Of a stretch of 64,000 nucleotides of DNA, positions 32,701 through 41,161 are shown piece by piece. How positions within the stretch are numbered: the stretch's first letter is position 1; each line of letters begins with the position of its first letter. The notes beneath the pieces are model-generated. The model was not told the origin of the DNA. It searched no databases and saw only the letters and a program-made list of their open reading frames with translations. The stretch is from Caballeronia calidae (GTDB taxonomy: Bacteria > Pseudomonadota > Gammaproteobacteria > Burkholderiales > Burkholderiaceae). The position numbers and the translations under genes are program-made. The stretch spans positions 1 through 64,000 of the forward strand of contig NZ_FCOX02000001.1 of assembly GCF_900044055.2 (NCBI RefSeq), in the 5' to 3' direction.

Positions 32701-32761
32701 TTGTTTTCCACTCCAGATGAGCAGCCAGCCATAGCCGCCCATGAATCCGGTGATCTAACTG

Positions 32762-33121
32762 TCATTCCCAGTCGAGTCCGCCCTTTCTCCAGATGTAGGC
32801 GAAGCCGAGCAAAAATTCGAGCAGAAAAATCATCATCGCGATGAAGCCGGGCCAGCCGATATCGCGCAGGGACACACCCCACGGGAACAGGAACGCCGTT
32901 TCAAGATCGAAAATGATGAAAAGAATCGCGACGAGATAGTAACGCACATCGAACTTCATACGCGCGTCTTCGAAGGCTTCGAAGCCACACTCGTACGGCG
33001 CGTTCTTTTCGGTGTCGGGCTTGTTGGGACCGAGGATCTTGCCGATACTGACCAGCGCTATACCTAAACCAAGGCCCACCACGAGAAACAAGAAGACGGG
33101 GTAATAGGGTGCGAGGTTCAA
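32762..33121 (-). CDS. nuoA: NADH-quinone oxidoreductase subunit A
   Basis: 119 residues with three helices; conserved loop [39 protein letters not shown] is part of the quinone chamber. The start codon appears to be TTG at 33121 (MNLAPYYP), preceded by GAGGATAG; no ATG gives a full-length protein. First gene of the fourteen-gene nuo operon. Confidence 0.95.
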   Translation of the reverse strand: MNLAPYYPVFLFLVVGLGLGIALVSIGKILGPNKPDTEKNAPYECGFEAFEDARMKFDVRYYLVAILFIIFDLETAFLFPWGVSLRDIGWPGFIAMMIFLLEFLLGFAYIWRKGGLDWE

Positions 33122-33292
33122 GGCTATCCTCAGATCGGTAGATATGGTCTGTTAGTGATTGGGGCCTTCAGCCGGGACGGACCACCCGGCGGGAGAATTC
33201 ACTTGGGACCGCTCACGATATCAGCGTACTGTGACAACCGCTTTGAGGATGTCGACGCTGCTGTGAAAACGTAAGGGTACTCCAGAAGTGAC

Positions 33293-33326
33293 AATGCCAG
33301 CCGAAGCGATGCATGCGGCTGGCATT
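33293..33326 (-). other. Hairpin between tRNA-Leu and nuoA
   Basis: Perfect 11-bp inverted repeat AATGCCAGCCG / CGGCTGGCATT with a 12-nt loop, 10 nt beyond the tRNA 3' end. No clear U-run follows, so it may be a weak terminator or a processing site between the tRNA and the nuo messenger. Confidence 0.55.
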
Positions 33327-33335
33327 GGATAACTT

Positions 33336-33420
33336 TGGTGCCGACGGCGAGACTCGAACTCGCACAGCTTTCGCCACTACCCCCTCAAGATAGCGTGTCT
33401 ACCAATTTCACCACGTCGGC
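33336..33420 (-). tRNA. tRNA-Leu (anticodon GAG)
   Basis: 85 nt including an encoded CCA. The acceptor stem GCCGACG pairs with CGTCGGC; the D-arm starts TGGTGAAATTGGTAGACAC; the anticodon loop TTGAGGG gives GAG; a variable arm (TGGCGAAAGCTGT) marks a class II tRNA; the T-arm has GTTCGAGTC. It reads CUC and CUU codons. It lies between secG and nuoA in the same direction. Confidence 0.95.
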
Positions 33421-33547
33421 ACTGTACTGCAATCCGGGAAAACTACTTCTTAATTGCCGCGAATCGCTTCAAGACTTGAATTATAACTGGGCCCTACGAA
33501 TTGTTCAACGCACAAAATGCAAATTTCGCGAAAAATCTGTTCTGCCG

Positions 33548-33922
33548 TTATTTGGGCACGTCAGCGCCCGGAGCCGACGACGCGACCGGTGCCGATGCAG
33601 GCGCCGAAGCCGCCGATGCCGCAGCAGCAGCCGATGTCGGCACGGGAGCCGCACCGCCCAGCACGCCCGCCGAAGTTTGCGGCTTGTAGCTGCCGAGGTA
33701 GGTCAGCGCCAGCGTGGTAACGAAGAAGATCGCGGCCAGTACCGCCGTGGTGCGCGACAGGAAGTTGGCCGAGCCGGTCGCTCCGAAGAGACTGCCCGAT
33801 GCACCGCTGCCGAACGCCGCGCCCATGTCAGCGCCCTTGCCGTGCTGGAGCAGCACGAGGCCGATGACGCCCAACGCCGACAACAACTGGACGACGATAA
33901 TCAATGTCTTCAAATACAGCAT
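33548..33922 (-). CDS. secG: Preprotein translocase subunit SecG
   Basis: 124 residues with two membrane helices and the conserved loop LVLLQHGKGADMGAAFGSGASGSLFGATGSANFLSRTTA. It supports SecYE in protein export. The C-terminal ~35 residues are an Ala/Pro/Ser-rich low-complexity tail, common in Burkholderia SecG. It lies 88 nt after tpiA in the same direction and 127 nt before tRNA-Leu. Confidence 0.95.
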   Translation of the reverse strand: MLYLKTLIIVVQLLSALGVIGLVLLQHGKGADMGAAFGSGASGSLFGATGSANFLSRTTAVLAAIFFVTTLALTYLGSYKPQTSAGVLGGAAPVPTSAAAAASAASAPASAPVASSAPGADVPK

Positions 33923-34010
33923 TTCAACTCACCCGATTCCTGATGTTTCCGTGACACCTTCGTGTCGCACTATGCTCTTTCGCCTGCCCTGCCCGCTTGC
34001 CGTTCGATGC

Positions 34011-34784
34011 TCAGTGCAACACGGTTTGCGCAGCCCGGCAGATCGCCAGAAAATCCTTCGACTTCAGCGACGCGCCGCCGATCAGCCCACCGTCGATGTC
34101 CTTTTGCCCGAACAGCTCTTCCGCGTTTTCGGGCTTCACGCTGCCGCCGTAGAGGAGCGGCACGTTCGCTACCGATGCACCCTTCTCGACCAGCTTGCGA
34201 CGCAGGAACGCGTGAACGTCCTGCGCCTGTCCCGGCCGCGCGGTCTTGCCCGTTCCAATTGCCCACACAGGTTCGTACGCGACCACGATCCCCGCCGCCT
34301 GCGCTTCCGTCAGCAGGAGCAGGACGGCGTCGATCTGCTCGCCGATGATCTGCTCCGTCGCGCCGGCTTCGCGTTCGTCGAGCGTCTCACCGACGCAGAC
34401 GATCGGTGTAAGCCCCGCTTCGATCGCGCGCTGTGCTTTCGCCGCGACGAGTTCCGGGCTTTCGCGATGATACGCGCGCCGCTCCGAGTGCCCGACGATC
34501 GCGTAGGTCACGCCGAAGTCCGCCGCCATTTCGGCCGCGACTTCGCCGGTGTAGGCACCGCCCGTATGCGCCGAAATATCCTGAATGCCCCACCGCACCA
34601 CCGATCCGCTCAAGAGCGCCTGCGATTGCGCGAGATACGGACACGGCACGCACACGCCGACGCGCACGCCCTTTTGCAAAGCCGATGCGCCCGCGGCGAC
34701 TTCGGTCAGCAAGGTCGCGTTGTCACCGATGCGACCGTGCATCTTCCAGTTGCCCACCACCAGTTTCGCTCGTTCTCTGGACAT
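34011..34784 (-). CDS. tpiA: Triosephosphate isomerase
   Basis: 257 residues. Glycolytic enzyme interconverting dihydroxyacetone phosphate and glyceraldehyde 3-phosphate. The catalytic Lys is in KLVVGNWKMHG, the electrophilic His in YAIVGHSERRAYH, and the catalytic Glu in VVAYEPVWAIGTGKTA; the phosphate loop is LYGGSVKPENAEE. ATG 34784 (MSRERAKLVVGNW) fits the family; the upstream Met (34823) would add 13 unconserved residues. First in the unit tpiA-secG-tRNA-Leu-nuo. Confidence 0.96.
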   Translation of the reverse strand: MSRERAKLVVGNWKMHGRIGDNATLLTEVAAGASALQKGVRVGVCVPCPYLAQSQALLSGSVVRWGIQDISAHTGGAYTGEVAAEMAADFGVTYAIVGHSERRAYHRESPELVAAKAQRAIEAGLTPIVCVGETLDEREAGATEQIIGEQIDAVLLLLTEAQAAGIVVAYEPVWAIGTGKTARPGQAQDVHAFLRRKLVEKGASVANVPLLYGGSVKPENAEELFGQKDIDGGLIGGASLKSKDFLAICRAAQTVLH

Positions 34785-34968
34785 AAGTCTCGTCAGTCGG
34801 CGGCGGCTTCCGAGAGCCGCCATGTTATAGGAATGAACCCGCTACGAACTGCAAACTGCTTGCAAAACAGGCGATTTTACTGTGTTACGGCGAAGCCGGT
34901 CAAACCGCCGAAAGCGGGTCGCAACACGCAGCGCCCAAACGCGCGGCGCCGCGACCCACCATGAAACG

Positions 34969-35985
34969 TCACGCGGTCTCGCGCCAGTCGAGCACGATCT
35001 TGCCGACGTGCGTGCTGCTTTCCATGAGCGCATGCGCGGCGGCGGCTTCGGCTGCCGGAAAGACCTGATGGATCACCGGCTTGATACGCCCCGCCTCGAT
35101 TTCCGGCCACACGCGCTCCTTGAGCTTGGCCGCGAGCTTCGCCTTGAACGCGACCGGACGCGGACGCAGCGTCGAGCCGGTGATGACGAGCCGCCGGCGC
35201 AGCACGTCGTTCAGATTGATCTCCGCCTTCGCGCCGCCGAGCAGCGCGATCACGCAGATGCGCCCGCCGTCGGCCAGCGCCTTGAGCTCGCGCTGCACGT
35301 AATCGCCGGCGACCATGTCGAGAATGACGTCGACGCCGCGATCGTTCGTCAGCGACTTCACCACTTCGACGAAATCTTCCGTCTTGTAGTTGATCGCGCG
35401 CTCCGCGCCGAGCGCTTCGCACGCGCGGCATTTTTCATCGGTGCCGGCGGTGGCGAACACGCGAAAACCGAGCGCCTTCGCGATCTGGATAGCCGTCACG
35501 CCGATGCCGCTCGACCCGCCCTGCACGAGCAGCGTCTCTTCCTCTCCGTTCTCGCCCGCGCCCAGCTGAGCGCGCTCGAAGACGTTGCTCCATACCGTGA
35601 AGAACGTCTCCGGCAGCGATGCGGCTTCGATATCCGACAAGCCCTTCGGCACCGGCAGGCACTGTTCGAGCGGCGCGACCGCGTACTCGGCATATCCGCC
35701 GCCCGCGAGCAGCGCGCACACGCGATCACCTTTTTTCAGGCCGAACGGGTTGTGCCTGGGATCGAAATCGCCATCGACGATTTCACCGGCCACTTCCAGC
35801 CCCGGCAGATCCGACGCGCCCGGCGGCGGCGCATACGCGCCCTTGCGCTGAAACACATCCGGCCGGTTCACGCCCGAAGCCGTCACCTTGATGAGCACTT
35901 CGCACTTGCCCGGCGCGGGCGTCGGGCGTTCGCCCAGCTTCAGTACGTCCGGTGCGCCAAACTCCGTGATCTCGATCGCCTTCAT
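34969..35985 (-). CDS. NAD(P)H-quinone oxidoreductase, zinc-independent MDR family
   Basis: 338 residues of the medium-chain dehydrogenase/reductase superfamily. N-terminal GroES-like domain (MKAIEITEFGAPDVLKLGE, SGVNRPDVFQRKGAYAPPPG) and Rossmann domain with LVQGGSSGIGVTAIQIAKALGFRVFATAGTDEK. The zinc ligands of alcohol dehydrogenases are missing, as in quinone oxidoreductases of the PIG3 type. The ATG at 35985 has GGAGAG upstream. It reduces quinones or reactive alkenals; the natural substrate is unknown. Confidence 0.87.
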   Translation of the reverse strand: MKAIEITEFGAPDVLKLGERPTPAPGKCEVLIKVTASGVNRPDVFQRKGAYAPPPGASDLPGLEVAGEIVDGDFDPRHNPFGLKKGDRVCALLAGGGYAEYAVAPLEQCLPVPKGLSDIEAASLPETFFTVWSNVFERAQLGAGENGEEETLLVQGGSSGIGVTAIQIAKALGFRVFATAGTDEKCRACEALGAERAINYKTEDFVEVVKSLTNDRGVDVILDMVAGDYVQRELKALADGGRICVIALLGGAKAEINLNDVLRRRLVITGSTLRPRPVAFKAKLAAKLKERVWPEIEAGRIKPVIHQVFPAAEAAAAHALMESSTHVGKIVLDWRETA

Positions 35986-36146
35986 ATGCTCTCCGTGACT
36001 TCGCGTGGGCTTACGTTTTCGCTGCAATCCGGCTTGGGCATTCGAACCGGATGGCACTGCGCGCGCATGAAGCAATCCGCGCTCCACACTGCCATCGAGT
36101 CCGATGACGCGTCGGACAATGCGTAGCGTCCGAAGCGTCATACATG

Positions 36147-36179
36147 AAAACGGCCGGCTCGCAAAAGCGGCCGGCCGTC
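36147..36179 (-). terminator. Terminator after pnp
   Basis: Perfect 9-bp stem ACGGCCGGC / GCCGGCCGT on the minus strand with an 11-nt loop, followed by TTTTC. It lies 15 nt after the pnp stop codon. Confidence 0.8.
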
Positions 36180-36193
36180 TACACATTACCGCA

Positions 36194-38332
36194 TTACTGC
36201 TGCGGGTGCGTAGGCTCTGCCTGCTGCGCGGCTTCGTTCAGAAGCGCCTTGGCCGACAGACGCACGCGGCCCTTCTCGTCCGTCTGGATGACCTTGACTT
36301 TCACGATCTGGCCTTCCTTCAGGTAATCGTTGATGTCCTTCACGCGCTCGTTGACGATCTCCGAGATGTGCAGGAGACCATCCTTGCCCGGCAGGATGTT
36401 CACGATCGCGCCGAAATCCAGCAGCTTGAGCACCGGGCCTTCGTAGACCTGGCCGACTTCCACTTCCGCCGTGATGTTCTCGATGCGCTTCTTCGCCTCG
36501 GCCATGCCTTCGCTCGACGTGCTCGCGATCGTCACGACGCCGTCGTCCGAAATGTCGATGGTCGTGCCGGTCTCTTCCGTCAGCGCGCGGATCACCGACC
36601 CGCCCTTGCCGATCACGTCGCGGATCTTCTCCGGATTGATCTTGATGGTGATCATGCGCGGCGCGTAGTCCGACAGCTCCGTGTTCGTGTGCGGAACGGC
36701 AGCCGTCATCTTGCCGAGGATGTGCATGCGGCCTTCCTTCGCCTGCGCGAGCGCGACCTGCATGATTTCCTTCGTGATGCCCTGGATCTTGATGTCCATC
36801 TGCAGCGCGGTCACGCCTTGCGCCGTACCGGCCACCTTGAAGTCCATGTCGCCGAGGTGATCTTCGTCGCCGAGGATGTCGGTCAGAACCGCGAACTTGT
36901 TGCCTTCGAGGATCAGGCCCATCGCGATGCCCGCGACGTGCGCCTTCATCGGCACGCCGGCGTCCATCAGCGCGAGACAGCCGCCGCAGACCGAAGCCAT
37001 CGACGACGAACCGTTCGATTCCGTGATTTCCGACACCACGCGGATCGAGTAGCCGAACTCGTCGGCGCTCGGCAGGCACGCGACCAGCGCGCGCTTCGCG
37101 AGACGGCCGTGACCGATTTCACGACGCTTCGGCGAGCCGACGCGGCCGGTTTCGCCCGTCGCGAACGGCGGCATGTTGTAGTGGAGCATGAAGCGCTCGC
37201 GGTATTCGCCTTCGAGTGCGTCGATGCTCTGCTCATCGCCCTTCGTGCCGAGCGTAGCCACGACCATCGCCTGCGTCTCGCCGCGCGTGAACAGCGCCGA
37301 GCCGTGCGTGCGCGGCAAAACGCCCGTGCGGATTTCGATCGGGCGCACCGTGCGCGTGTCGCGGCCGTCGATGCGCGGCTCGCCGTTCAGGATCTGCGTG
37401 CGGACGATCTTCGCTTCGATGTCGAACAGGACGTTGCCGACCGTGGCCGCATCGGCCGCCGCCGTGCCCGCCGCAACCGCTTCTTCCGCCAGCTTCGCCG
37501 AGGTCGCTGCGTACACTTCCTTCAGCTTGGTCGAACGCGCCTGCTTGTTGCGCAGCTGGTAAGCCGCTTCGAGTTCCGGCTTGGCGATTTCCGCGACGCG
37601 CGAAATCAGCGCTTCGTTCTTCGGCGCCGGCTGCCAGTCCCACTCGGGCTTGCCGCCGTCGCGCACGAGTTCGTGGATCGCGTCGATGGCCGTTTGCATC
37701 TGCTCGTGGCCGAACACGACCGCGCCGAGCATCACTTCTTCCGAAAGCTGCTGCGCTTCCGATTCCACCATCAGCACGGCGCGCTCCGTGCCCGCGACGA
37801 CGAGATCGAGCGCCGATTCCTTCATCTGCGGGCGCGTCGGGTTCAGCACGTACTCGTTGTTGATGTAGGCGACGCGCGCGGCGCCGACCGGGCCGTTGAA
37901 CGGCAGGCCGGACACGGCCAGCGCGGCCGATGCGCCGATCAGCGCGGGAATGTCAGCCGGGACTTCCGGATTCAGCGACAGGACGTGAATCACGACCTGC
38001 ACTTCGTTGTAGAAGCCTTCCGGGAAGAGCGGACGCAGCGGACGGTCGATCAGGCGCGAGATCAGCGTCTCGCCTTCCGACGGACGGCCTTCGCGGCGGA
38101 AGAAGCCACCCGGGATCTTGCCGGCGGCATAGGTCTTTTCGAGGTAATCGACAGTCAGCGGGAAGAAGTCCTGGCCCGGTTTGGCGGTCTTCGCGCCGAC
38201 GACGGTGGCGAGAACGACGGTGTCTTCGATATCGACGATGACCGCGCCGCTCGCCTGGCGGGCGATTTCACCCGTCTCGAGGCGGACGGTGTGCTGCCCC
38301 CACTTGAACTCTTTGACGATCTTATTGAACAT
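36194..38332 (-). CDS. pnp: Polyribonucleotide nucleotidyltransferase (PNPase)
   Basis: 712 residues with the full domain order: RNase PH 1 (about 1-140), alpha helical domain, RNase PH 2 (about 310-540; catalytic [14 protein letters not shown] and [19 protein letters not shown]), KH ([34 protein letters not shown]) and S1 ([36 protein letters not shown]). It degrades RNA 3' to 5' using phosphate and is part of the degradosome. It follows rpsO, as in most bacteria, but is separated by a strong terminator and a palindromic repeat. Confidence 0.97.
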   Translation of the reverse strand: MFNKIVKEFKWGQHTVRLETGEIARQASGAVIVDIEDTVVLATVVGAKTAKPGQDFFPLTVDYLEKTYAAGKIPGGFFRREGRPSEGETLISRLIDRPLRPLFPEGFYNEVQVVIHVLSLNPEVPADIPALIGASAALAVSGLPFNGPVGAARVAYINNEYVLNPTRPQMKESALDLVVAGTERAVLMVESEAQQLSEEVMLGAVVFGHEQMQTAIDAIHELVRDGGKPEWDWQPAPKNEALISRVAEIAKPELEAAYQLRNKQARSTKLKEVYAATSAKLAEEAVAAGTAAADAATVGNVLFDIEAKIVRTQILNGEPRIDGRDTRTVRPIEIRTGVLPRTHGSALFTRGETQAMVVATLGTKGDEQSIDALEGEYRERFMLHYNMPPFATGETGRVGSPKRREIGHGRLAKRALVACLPSADEFGYSIRVVSEITESNGSSSMASVCGGCLALMDAGVPMKAHVAGIAMGLILEGNKFAVLTDILGDEDHLGDMDFKVAGTAQGVTALQMDIKIQGITKEIMQVALAQAKEGRMHILGKMTAAVPHTNTELSDYAPRMITIKINPEKIRDVIGKGGSVIRALTEETGTTIDISDDGVVTIASTSSEGMAEAKKRIENITAEVEVGQVYEGPVLKLLDFGAIVNILPGKDGLLHISEIVNERVKDINDYLKEGQIVKVKVIQTDEKGRVRLSAKALLNEAAQQAEPTHPQQ

Positions 38333-38416
38333 TTCGACTCCTTCTACGTGTGCGCCGCGCCGGTCGATTGGCGCGGGCGGGAAGGTCCGAAGCCACGCTT
38401 GAGAGGTGTGTTATGC

Positions 38417-38461
38417 CATTCCAGCGCGATGCGCTTCGAAGAGCGGCGTCGCGCTGGAATG
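38417..38461. repeat. Palindromic (REP-like) element between rpsO and pnp
   Basis: Perfect 13-bp inverted repeat CATTCCAGCGCGA / TCGCGCTGGAATG around a 19-nt centre that is itself partly palindromic (CTTCGAAG). The sequence type resembles dispersed intergenic palindromes that I associate with Burkholderia genomes, but no second copy is seen in this window. No U-run. In the pnp leader it would form a stable hairpin, and PNPase and RNase III act on such structures. Confidence 0.55.
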
Positions 38462-38605
38462 ACACAAAGCTCCGCTGCGAGGCTGGACCGAGTGTCGGAC
38501 CGGATGCGTTCATCCGGGGTAAAGCCTATGAACTGCTGAAACTGCCTGATACGAGGCGCCGGCCGCATGAAAAGCGATCCGGCACCACTTCACGACCGAA
38601 ACGTA

Positions 38606-38650
38606 CAAAAACAAAGTGCCTGTATCAGCGAACTGACACAGGCACTTCAT
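38606..38650 (-). terminator. Terminator after rpsO
   Basis: On the minus strand a stem of about 14 bp (AAGTGCCTGTGTCAG / CTGATACAGGCACTT, one G-U pair) with a UUCG-type loop, followed by TGTTTTTG. A strong intrinsic terminator 36 nt after the rpsO stop. Confidence 0.88.
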
Positions 38651-38685
38651 TAGAACGTTGGCCGCAAAGCCACGCTTCGCGCCAA

Positions 38686-38955
38686 TTACTTGCGCAGACC
38701 CAGCTTCTCGATCAGCGAGCGATAACGGTCTGCGTCCTTGCCCTTCAGGTAGTCGAGCAGCTTACGACGACGGCTCACCATGCGCAGCAGACCGCGGCGG
38801 CTGTGGTGATCCTTCGAGTGCGACTTGAAGTGGACGGTCAGTTCATTGATGCGGCTCGTCAGCAGTGCGACTTGCACTTCGGGAGAGCCGGTGTCGTTTG
38901 CGCCGCGTGCGTATTCAGCGACGATATCGGACTTCTTGATTTCTGCTACGGACAT
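38686..38955 (-). CDS. rpsO: 30S ribosomal protein S15
   Basis: 89 residues, the standard length. Typical S15 segments: [54 protein letters not shown] and the end [13 protein letters not shown]. It binds 16S rRNA early in 30S assembly. In E. coli S15 represses its own translation; whether that occurs here cannot be judged. Ribosome site AAAGGAAAAG precedes the ATG. Upstream of pnp, with a terminator in between. Confidence 0.97.
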   Translation of the reverse strand: MSVAEIKKSDIVAEYARGANDTGSPEVQVALLTSRINELTVHFKSHSKDHHSRRGLLRMVSRRRKLLDYLKGKDADRYRSLIEKLGLRK

Positions 38956-39057
38956 TTGCTTTTCCTTTGATACAGACAGGCGGTCACGGAAGAAAGGCCG
39001 TGCCGTGGATTTACAAAAATGAATCGTTCGAGGCCATGCGCCAAAAACGAAGCGCAG

Positions 39058-39063
39058 AGTATA
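39058..39063 (-). promoter_or_regulatory. Probable -10 box of the rpsO promoter
   Basis: The minus strand reads TATACT about 100 nt upstream of rpsO, a near-consensus -10. The best -35 candidate 17 nt upstream (TTCGGT) is weak, so the assignment is tentative. Confidence 0.4.
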
Positions 39064-39114
39064 GCACAGCGCGATGTCTCACCGAAGGACTTCCGTGCAA
39101 GCCAAATCGAGGAT

Positions 39115-40404
39115 TCAGCGGGCCGGGCGCGTCATCCTGCACGTCGTCGGCTGCGCGGTCCTGTCGGCGGGGACGTTCAGCAGCGTGCGGAAACCGTAGC
39201 CCGAGCCTTCGTTGTCGAATTTCACGCCCTTGGTTCCCGCCTTGTCCATTTCCATCACGTAAAGGGGCTGGATCACCTGGTGATCCTCCGCGCGCATGAT
39301 CATCGCGTGAAAGCCCTCGCCGTCGAACTTCATGCCTTCCAGCGCGCGCGCCACCGCGAGCGGGTCGGCGCTGCCTGCGCGCGTCATCGCCGCGGCGAGC
39401 ATTTCGATCATCAGCGGCATGCGCAGCGCGAGATAGTCGTCGGACGCGGCGGGATAGCGGGCGCGGAAAGCCCGGTAATAGGCGTCCGACGCGGCGCCAC
39501 CCGCATTCGGATGCCAGTCCGCCACGGCGATCACGCGCCTCACGCCCGCATCGCCCAGCGCCGCCGGCGCGCCCAGACTGTTGCCGTAGAACGTGTAGAA
39601 CTTCGTGTCGAGCCCCTGCTCGCGCGCCGCCTTGACGAGCAGCGTGAGATCGTTGCCCCAGTTGCCGGTGATCACGGCATCCGCGCCACTCGCGCGAATT
39701 TTCGCGATGTACGGCGCGAAATCCTTCACGCGCCCGATCGGATGAAACTCGTCGCCGGCAATCGCGATATCCGGGCGCCGCTCCTTCAGCGCGCGCTGCG
39801 CTTCGCGGCTCACGTCATGACCGAAGCTGTAGTCCTGATTCAGCAGATAGACCTTCTTCACCGCGCGATCGTTCTTGAGTGCATCGGCGAGCGCGTCCAT
39901 GCGCATGCCGGCGTGCGCGTCGAAGCGGAAGTGCCAGAAGCTGCACGCGTCGTTGGTGAGCGCGGGATCGTCGGCGGAATAGTTGAGGAACAGCACGCGC
40001 CGCTCCGGCTCGCGCGCGTTCTGCTTGTCGATGGCCGCGACGAGCGCCGACGCCACCGCCGAGCTGTTGCCCTGCATGACGAAGCCGATTTTCTCGTCGA
40101 TCGCCGCGCGCAGCTGCACGAGACTCGCTTCGCTGCTGCCCTTGCCGTCGAGCACGACGAGCTGCAGCGGATGCATGCCGTCGGCGAGCTTCACGCCGCC
40201 CTTCGCGTTCACGCGTTCGACGCCGAAGCGCAGATTGCGCTCGACCATCGCGCCGGCGTTCGCGAACGGGCCGGACATGCCTTCGATCAGCGCCAGCCTG
40301 ACGGGCGGCAAATCGGCCGCATGCGCCGTCATGGACAACGCGAGGCACGCCGATGCCGCGACGCGCAGCCATCGCGTCGCGCGCCCGCCGATTCGTTTCT
40401 TCAT
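39115..40404 (-). CDS. Branched-chain amino acid ABC transporter substrate-binding protein, orphan
   Basis: 429 residues from ATG 40404; a GTG at 40413 would add three residues. The signal peptide (MKKRIGGRATRWLRVAASACLALS..AHA) targets it to the periplasm. The mature protein has the LivJ/LivK-type periplasmic binding fold (VRLALIEGMSGPFANAGAMVERN). No permease or ATPase genes are adjacent, so the partner transporter is unknown; such orphans may bind aromatic acids or urea-type ligands as well as amino acids. Downstream is the rpsO promoter region. Confidence 0.83.
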   Translation of the reverse strand: MKKRIGGRATRWLRVAASACLALSMTAHAADLPPVRLALIEGMSGPFANAGAMVERNLRFGVERVNAKGGVKLADGMHPLQLVVLDGKGSSEASLVQLRAAIDEKIGFVMQGNSSAVASALVAAIDKQNAREPERRVLFLNYSADDPALTNDACSFWHFRFDAHAGMRMDALADALKNDRAVKKVYLLNQDYSFGHDVSREAQRALKERRPDIAIAGDEFHPIGRVKDFAPYIAKIRASGADAVITGNWGNDLTLLVKAAREQGLDTKFYTFYGNSLGAPAALGDAGVRRVIAVADWHPNAGGAASDAYYRAFRARYPAASDDYLALRMPLMIEMLAAAMTRAGSADPLAVARALEGMKFDGEGFHAMIMRAEDHQVIQPLYVMEMDKAGTKGVKFDNEGSGYGFRTLLNVPADRTAQPTTCRMTRPAR

Positions 40405-40579
40405 GGTCCGCACCCGATCCGCCGAAAGCGCGGATCATAGGCCGCGCCGCGTTTCCGGCGCAAGTGCGACATTGCCGACACATCCGCTCGAATACCGCGA
40501 CGTCGTGGAGAATGCTTTGCCGCGCGCGCGTGTCAAAATCACGGCAAAACATCGAACGATCCAGCACGTGGAGGCTGCC

Positions 40580-41095
40580 ATGCCGCACCTATTCAACCGC
40601 CTGCGCGTCACGCTCGCGGGCGCGAGCGTCGCGCTGCTGCTCTCGGCCTGCGCGCAGCCGTGGCAGAACTATCAGGCCGGCGCCGATGTATCGACCGTCA
40701 TCGCCCGCCTCGGCCCGCCGCGCGAAGTCTACGATCTGCCCAACGGCGGCAAGCGCCTGATGTGGCCGACGCAGCCGCTCGGCGAATTCACCACCGCAGC
40801 CGATATCGACGCGTCCGGCAGGATCGTCAGCGTGCGCCAGGTGCTCGACGAGAACGAGTTCTACAAGGCGCAGATCGGCACCTGGACGAGAAAGGACGTG
40901 CTCGAGAACTTCGGCCGCCCGGTGGAGACGTCGTATTTTCCGCTGATGAAGCGCGAAGTCTGGACGTACCGCTACATGGAAGCGAACATCTGGTACCTGA
41001 TGTACAACTTCTATTTCGACGAGCAGGGCATCTTGCGCATGACACAGAAGACGCCCGATCCGCTGCACGATCCCGACAGGCGCAGCCTGTTCTGA
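40580..41095 (+). CDS. Putative lipoprotein, SmpA/OmlA-like repeats
   Basis: 171 residues. N-terminal lipobox LLLSAC with the acylation site at Cys24. The mature part holds two similar segments (STVIARLGPPREVYDLPNGGKRLMWP and KDVLENFGRPVETSYFPLMKREVWTYRY), each like the beta-beta unit of SmpA/OmlA (BamE) outer membrane lipoproteins. The role is unknown, but an envelope function is likely. Single gene between a divergent SBP gene and a bidirectional terminator shared with leuA. Confidence 0.78.
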   Translation: MPHLFNRLRVTLAGASVALLLSACAQPWQNYQAGADVSTVIARLGPPREVYDLPNGGKRLMWPTQPLGEFTTAADIDASGRIVSVRQVLDENEFYKAQIGTWTRKDVLENFGRPVETSYFPLMKREVWTYRYMEANIWYLMYNFYFDEQGILRMTQKTPDPLHDPDRRSLF

Positions 41096-41110
41096 GCACG
41101 CCGCACCAAA

Positions 41111-41138
41111 GAAAAAGCCCTCTCGCGAGGGCTTTTTC
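41111..41138. terminator. Bidirectional terminator between the lipoprotein gene and leuA
   Basis: Perfect 12-bp stem GAAAAAGCCCTC / GAGGGCTTTTTC around a TCGC tetraloop, with A-run and T-run built into the stem so that it serves both convergent genes. Confidence 0.88.
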
Positions 41139-41161
41139 AATCAGACGAGACGACGCTCGAC

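Noticed and set aside
33548..33650. Low-complexity repeats at the secG 3' end as a possible frameshift or repeat element
   Set aside because: The Ala/Pro/Ser tail stays in frame and ends in a normal stop; such tails are usual for SecG of this group.
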